From Pseudolabrys sp. (GTDB taxonomy: Bacteria; Pseudomonadota; Alphaproteobacteria; Rhizobiales; Xanthobacteraceae), in assembly GCA_022843325.1 (NCBI GenBank), contig JALHNV010000002.1, positions 36,920-100,919 on the forward strand: 64,000 nt of DNA, read 5' to 3'. The notes beneath the pieces are model-generated. The model was not told where the DNA came from. It did no database searches and saw only the letters and a program-made list of their open reading frames with translations. The position numbers and the translations under genes were made by a program. Below, one piece after another: positions 60,147 to 64,000 of the stretch (its first letter is position 1; each line of letters opens with the position of its first letter).

Positions 60147-62741
60147 CTATAGATTGCGCAGGACCGGGGCCGGCTTCTGCCCCAGCGCCGAGAAGGTGCC
60201 GGCGAGGCCGAGCGCCACCGTCACCGTCACCGCCGCCACCGCCGCCACCAGCGCCGGCACCGGCAGCCAGGTGAAGTTCAACCGCATGATTTCCGCGACA
60301 ATCAGCCAGCTGGCGAGCGAGCCGCACAGCACCCCGAACGCCGCGGTGGCGACGCCCAGCATCAGGTATTCGATGGTATAGGCGCCGAGCAGCCGGGCCC
60401 GGGTGGCGCCCAGAGTTTTCAGGATCACCGCGTCATAGACCCGGTGGCGGTGGCCGGCGGCCAGCGCGCCCCCCAGCACCAAGGCCGCGGCCAGCAAGGT
60501 GATGGCGCTGGCGCCGCGAATCGCCAGCACCAGGTTACCGACCAGCGCCGCGATCGCCTCCAGCGCGTCCTTGACCCGGACGCTGGTGACCATCGGGAAT
60601 TCGTCGGCCAGAGCCCGGATGATGGCGCCCTCCTGCTGCGGCGAACCGCCATCCAGGTAGGTCAGCGTTGCCAGATGGGTATGCGGCGCGCCGCGGAACG
60701 TCTGCGGCGAAAACACCATGACGAAATTGATGCTCAGGCTCTGCCAGTCCACGGTGCGGGTATTGGCGATGGTGGCGGTGATGTTGCGGCCGAGCACGTT
60801 GACGGTGACCTCGTCGCCGAGCGTCAGGCCGAGCCCGTCGGCGATCCGTTTCTCGAATGAGACAAGCGGCGGGCCATCGTAATCGGCCGCCCACCACTGG
60901 CCCTCGACCAGACGCGAACCGGCGGGGGTCGTGTTGCTGTAGGTAATGCCGCGGTCGTTCTGCAGCACCCATTCGGTGTCGTCGGTGGCCTTGATGTCCT
61001 CGGCGCGGATTCGTTTCGCCGAAACGATGCGGCCGCGCAGCATCGGCACTTCCTCCACCGACGCCGCCGGCGCCTGCTTGTGCAGGAAGCCGGTGAAGCG
61101 TTCGGCCTGCTCGGACGGAATGTCGAGGAAGTAGAACGACGGGGCCTTGGCCGGCAATTCATTGGCGAACTGCTGGCGCAGATTGGCGTCGATCTGCACC
61201 ACCGTGACCAGCAGGGCGATGCCGAGGCCGAGCGACAGCACGATGGTCGGCGTTAATGCACCCGGCCGGTGGATATTGGCGACCGCCATGCGCAGGCTGG
61301 TGGACCGCGCCCGCGGCGCGCGTGCCGCCAGCGCCATCAGCATCGTCGCCACCAGCCGCAGCAGCACGAACGTCGCGGCGGCGACGCCGACATAGATGAT
61401 GGCCACACGCCGGTCATAGGCCAGCAGCACCGCCGCTGCGGCCAGGATGGCGACGGCAATGACCGTGAGCACCACATAGGTGGGCCGGGGCCAGCCGGAC
61501 CGAGGTGTGACCCCATCGCGAAACAGCGCGCCGACCGGCACGTCGTGGGCGCGGCCGAGCGGCCACAGCGTGAAGGCCAGCGCCGTCAGCAGGCCATACA
61601 GCAGCGCCAGCACCAGTTCGGCCGGATGAAACGCCGGCGTTAGCGGCAACGGGATAATGGCGCCGAAGGTCCAGGAAATCAGGAACGGCAGTGCCGCGCC
61701 GAGGATGGCGCCGATGACGCCGCCGATCAGCGCCAGCACCAGAACCTGCGTCAGGTAGATGGCGAAGACGCGCCGGCCGCTGGCGCCGAGCGCCTTCATG
61801 GTGGCGATGACCTCGCGGCGGCGGTCGAGATGGCTTTTCACCGCATTGCCGACGCCGACGCCGCCGACCAGCAGCGCGGTCAAGCCGACGATGGTGAGGA
61901 ATTGGGTGAAGCGATTGACGTTGCGCTCGAGTTGCGGCGAGGCATTGCTGCGGCTGCGGATTTCCCAGCCGGTTTCCGGCAGTTCCGCGCGCGCCTGCGC
62001 CGTGACGGCTTGCACCGCGGCATCGGTGTTGCCACCGGGCGGCAACTGCAACCGGTAATTCCAGCGCACCAGGCTGCCGGGCTGGATGAGACCGGACGCG
62101 CGCAGCGCCGCCTGATTGACCAACAGGCGCGGGCCGAAGCCGACGCCGGCAGCCAGTTTGTCCGGCTCGGAGGTCAGCGCAGCGCGGATCTCGATGGTCG
62201 CGGTGCCGACCGTCAGCCGCGTGCCTGTGGCGATATTCAGCCGCGCCAGCAGTGTCGGATCGGCCGCGGCGCCGAAAACGCCATCGCGCTCCGCCAGCAC
62301 TTCCGGCAAGGGGCCGGCTGGATCAAGAACGACCTCGCCGAACAGCGGGTAGGCCGCATCGACCGCCTTCACTTCCACCAGCGTGGCGTCGCCGGGTGTG
62401 CCTTGCGCATCGATGACGCGCGCCATCGCCCGCATGGTGGCGGTGTCCGAGAGGGTGCCGCGGCTGGCGAGGAAGGCGCGTTCTTTCGGTGCGGCTTCGC
62501 GCTGGATCAGCGAGAACGACAGGTCGCCGCCGAGGATGACCCGGCCTTGCCGTGACAATCCGTCGGTGAGGCTGGCGGCCAGCGAACTGACGCCGGCGAT
62601 CGCCATGCAGCCGAGCGCGATACAGGCAATGAAAACGTAGAACCCCTTCAGGCCGCCGCGCAGTTCGCGCAGGGCGAACCGGAGGGGCAGAAAGCGGTCA
62701 TGTCCCGGGGCAACGGCGGCGGCGGGAGTGGGCGCCCTCAT
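60147..62741 (-). CDS. ABC transporter permease, FtsX/MacB-like (864 aa)
   Basis: LRFALRELRGGLKGFYVFIACIALGCMAIAGVSSLAASL; repeated FtsX domains. Confidence 0.92.
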   Translation of the reverse strand: MRAPTPAAAVAPGHDRFLPLRFALRELRGGLKGFYVFIACIALGCMAIAGVSSLAASLTDGLSRQGRVILGGDLSFSLIQREAAPKERAFLASRGTLSDTATMRAMARVIDAQGTPGDATLVEVKAVDAAYPLFGEVVLDPAGPLPEVLAERDGVFGAAADPTLLARLNIATGTRLTVGTATIEIRAALTSEPDKLAAGVGFGPRLLVNQAALRASGLIQPGSLVRWNYRLQLPPGGNTDAAVQAVTAQARAELPETGWEIRSRSNASPQLERNVNRFTQFLTIVGLTALLVGGVGVGNAVKSHLDRRREVIATMKALGASGRRVFAIYLTQVLVLALIGGVIGAILGAALPFLISWTFGAIIPLPLTPAFHPAELVLALLYGLLTALAFTLWPLGRAHDVPVGALFRDGVTPRSGWPRPTYVVLTVIAVAILAAAAVLLAYDRRVAIIYVGVAAATFVLLRLVATMLMALAARAPRARSTSLRMAVANIHRPGALTPTIVLSLGLGIALLVTVVQIDANLRQQFANELPAKAPSFYFLDIPSEQAERFTGFLHKQAPAASVEEVPMLRGRIVSAKRIRAEDIKATDDTEWVLQNDRGITYSNTTPAGSRLVEGQWWAADYDGPPLVSFEKRIADGLGLTLGDEVTVNVLGRNITATIANTRTVDWQSLSINFVMVFSPQTFRGAPHTHLATLTYLDGGSPQQEGAIIRALADEFPMVTSVRVKDALEAIAALVGNLVLAIRGASAITLLAAALVLGGALAAGHRHRVYDAVILKTLGATRARLLGAYTIEYLMLGVATAAFGVLCGSLASWLIVAEIMRLNFTWLPVPALVAAVAAVTVTVALGLAGTFSALGQKPAPVLRNL

Positions 62742-63436
62742 GTCGTGCTCACGCTGTCGACACGGCCGGAGCGCAGCCGCACCACGCGGCCGCAGCGTTG
62801 CGCCAGCGCGTTGTCGTGCGTCACCAGCACCAGCGTGGTGCCGCGCTTGGAGTGACCGGCGAACAGGAGATCGACGATCTGCTGGCCGGTGCCCTCGTCG
62901 AGATTGCCGGTCGGCTCGTCGGCCACCAGAATGGCGGGATTGGGCGCCAGCGCGCGCGCCACCGCGACACGTTGCTGCTCGCCGCCGGACAACTGCGCCG
63001 GATAGTGGTTCAGGCGCTGGCCGAGCCCCACCGCGCCGAGTTCGGTCTCGGCGCGCTCCTGGGCATCGGCAATGCCGGCCAGTTCCAGCGGCACCGCGAC
63101 GTTTTCCAGCGCGGTCATGGTGGGGATGAGGTGAAAGGACTGGAAGACGATGCCGACATTGCGGCCGCGGAAGCGGGCCAGCGCGTCCTCGTCCAGCGTG
63201 TTCAGGGCCTCGCCGGCGACATTCACGTGACCGGTATCGGTGCGCTCGAGGCCCGCCATGACCATCAGCAGCGTCGATTTGCCCGATCCGGACGGACCAA
63301 CCAGGCCAACCGCCTCGCCCGTGCCTATATTGAGATCGATATCCTTGAGGATATGAACCCGGGCCGCACCTTGCCCGAGCGATAGATTGACGCCGGCCAG
63401 CGCAATTGCCGGCCCCGCCCTGGAGTTATCTGACAT
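62738..63436 (-). CDS. ABC transporter ATP-binding protein (LolD/YbbA-like)
   Basis: [59 protein letters not shown]. Confidence 0.95.
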   Translation of the reverse strand: MSDNSRAGPAIALAGVNLSLGQGAARVHILKDIDLNIGTGEAVGLVGPSGSGKSTLLMVMAGLERTDTGHVNVAGEALNTLDEDALARFRGRNVGIVFQSFHLIPTMTALENVAVPLELAGIADAQERAETELGAVGLGQRLNHYPAQLSGGEQQRVAVARALAPNPAILVADEPTGNLDEGTGQQIVDLLFAGHSKRGTTLVLVTHDNALAQRCGRVVRLRSGRVDSVSTT

Positions 63437-63476
63437 GTGGCCTCACGGTTATCGATCCGCCTCATATGGGACATTT

Positions 63477-64000
63477 ATGGCCGGGGTCCAGCGCCTTGCG
63501 ATGGCTGCTTTCGTCGCATCAGGCTTTGCCATCACGCCTGCCTCCGGCCAGACGGCCGATAAACCCGTCAAAATCGTGGTGCTGGGGGATTCCCTGTCGG
63601 CCGGCTACGGCCTGCCGGCCAATGCCGCATTCCCGGCCAAACTCGGCGCCGCACTGAAAGCCAAGGGCATTGCCGCCGACGTCGTCAACGCCGGCGTGTC
63701 CGGCGACACCGCCTCGGGCGGCCTCGGCCGGGTCGACTGGTCGGTGCCGGACGGCACCGATGCGGTGATCCTCGAGCTTGGCGCCAACGACGCGTTGCGC
63801 GGCATTGACCCGAAGGTGACGCAGGCGGCGCTGGATTCGATCCTGAAGAAGCTCACCGACCGCCGCATTGAGGTGCTGCTCGCCGGGATGCAGTCGCCGC
63901 CCAACATGGGATCGGACTATGCCCGCTCGTTCGGCGGCCTCTACACGACGCTGGCGGAGAAATACCCGGTCGTGTTTTTTGCGTTGTTTATAGATGGGGG
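63477..64000 (+). CDS. Arylesterase / SGNH hydrolase (TesA-like), truncated by window end (alternative start 63435)
   Basis: KIVVLGDSLSAGYGLPANAAFPAKLGAALKAKG...VILELGANDALRGIDP; GDSL and GxND motifs. Confidence 0.9.
   Translation, partial: MAGVQRLAMAAFVASGFAITPASGQTADKPVKIVVLGDSLSAGYGLPANAAFPAKLGAALKAKGIAADVVNAGVSGDTASGGLGRVDWSVPDGTDAVILELGANDALRGIDPKVTQAALDSILKKLTDRRIEVLLAGMQSPPNMGSDYARSFGGLYTTLAEKYPVVFFALFIDG

Overview
This is a GC-rich alphaproteobacterial chromosomal window. The gene content and the palindromic repeats look like Rhizobiales/Bradyrhizobiaceae; that placement is my inference. Most of it is conserved housekeeping: sdhCDAB, leuB/leuC/leuD, argG, asd, ffh-rpsP-rimM-trmD-rplS, dapF-mtaB-ftsY-septation protein, ccmABCDG, acnA, rlmN, and an FtsX-type ABC exporter. 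I saw no phage, transposase, CRISPR array, rRNA or tRNA. The most unusual signals are: (1) a minus-strand structured RNA candidate with its own rho-independent terminator between a DUF1223 gene and a DUF2794 gene (57711-57870); (2) a palindromic repeat inserted in frame inside an RluA-type pseudouridine synthase CDS (about 48591-48729); (3) a second SdhA/FrdA-like flavoprotein paired with a 119-aa [2Fe-2S]-only 'SdhB' that has an altered Cys spacing; (4) an ECF sigma/anti-sigma pair next to a sulfite dehydrogenase locus with a GGAAT-N17-CGTT promoter-like site and a tandem paralog lacking a Tat signal; (5) three families of palindromic intergenic repeats, one with seven copies; (6) a roughly 650-bp non-coding block carrying consecutive perfect hairpins. 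All calls come from reading the sequence and supplied translations; no database search was run.
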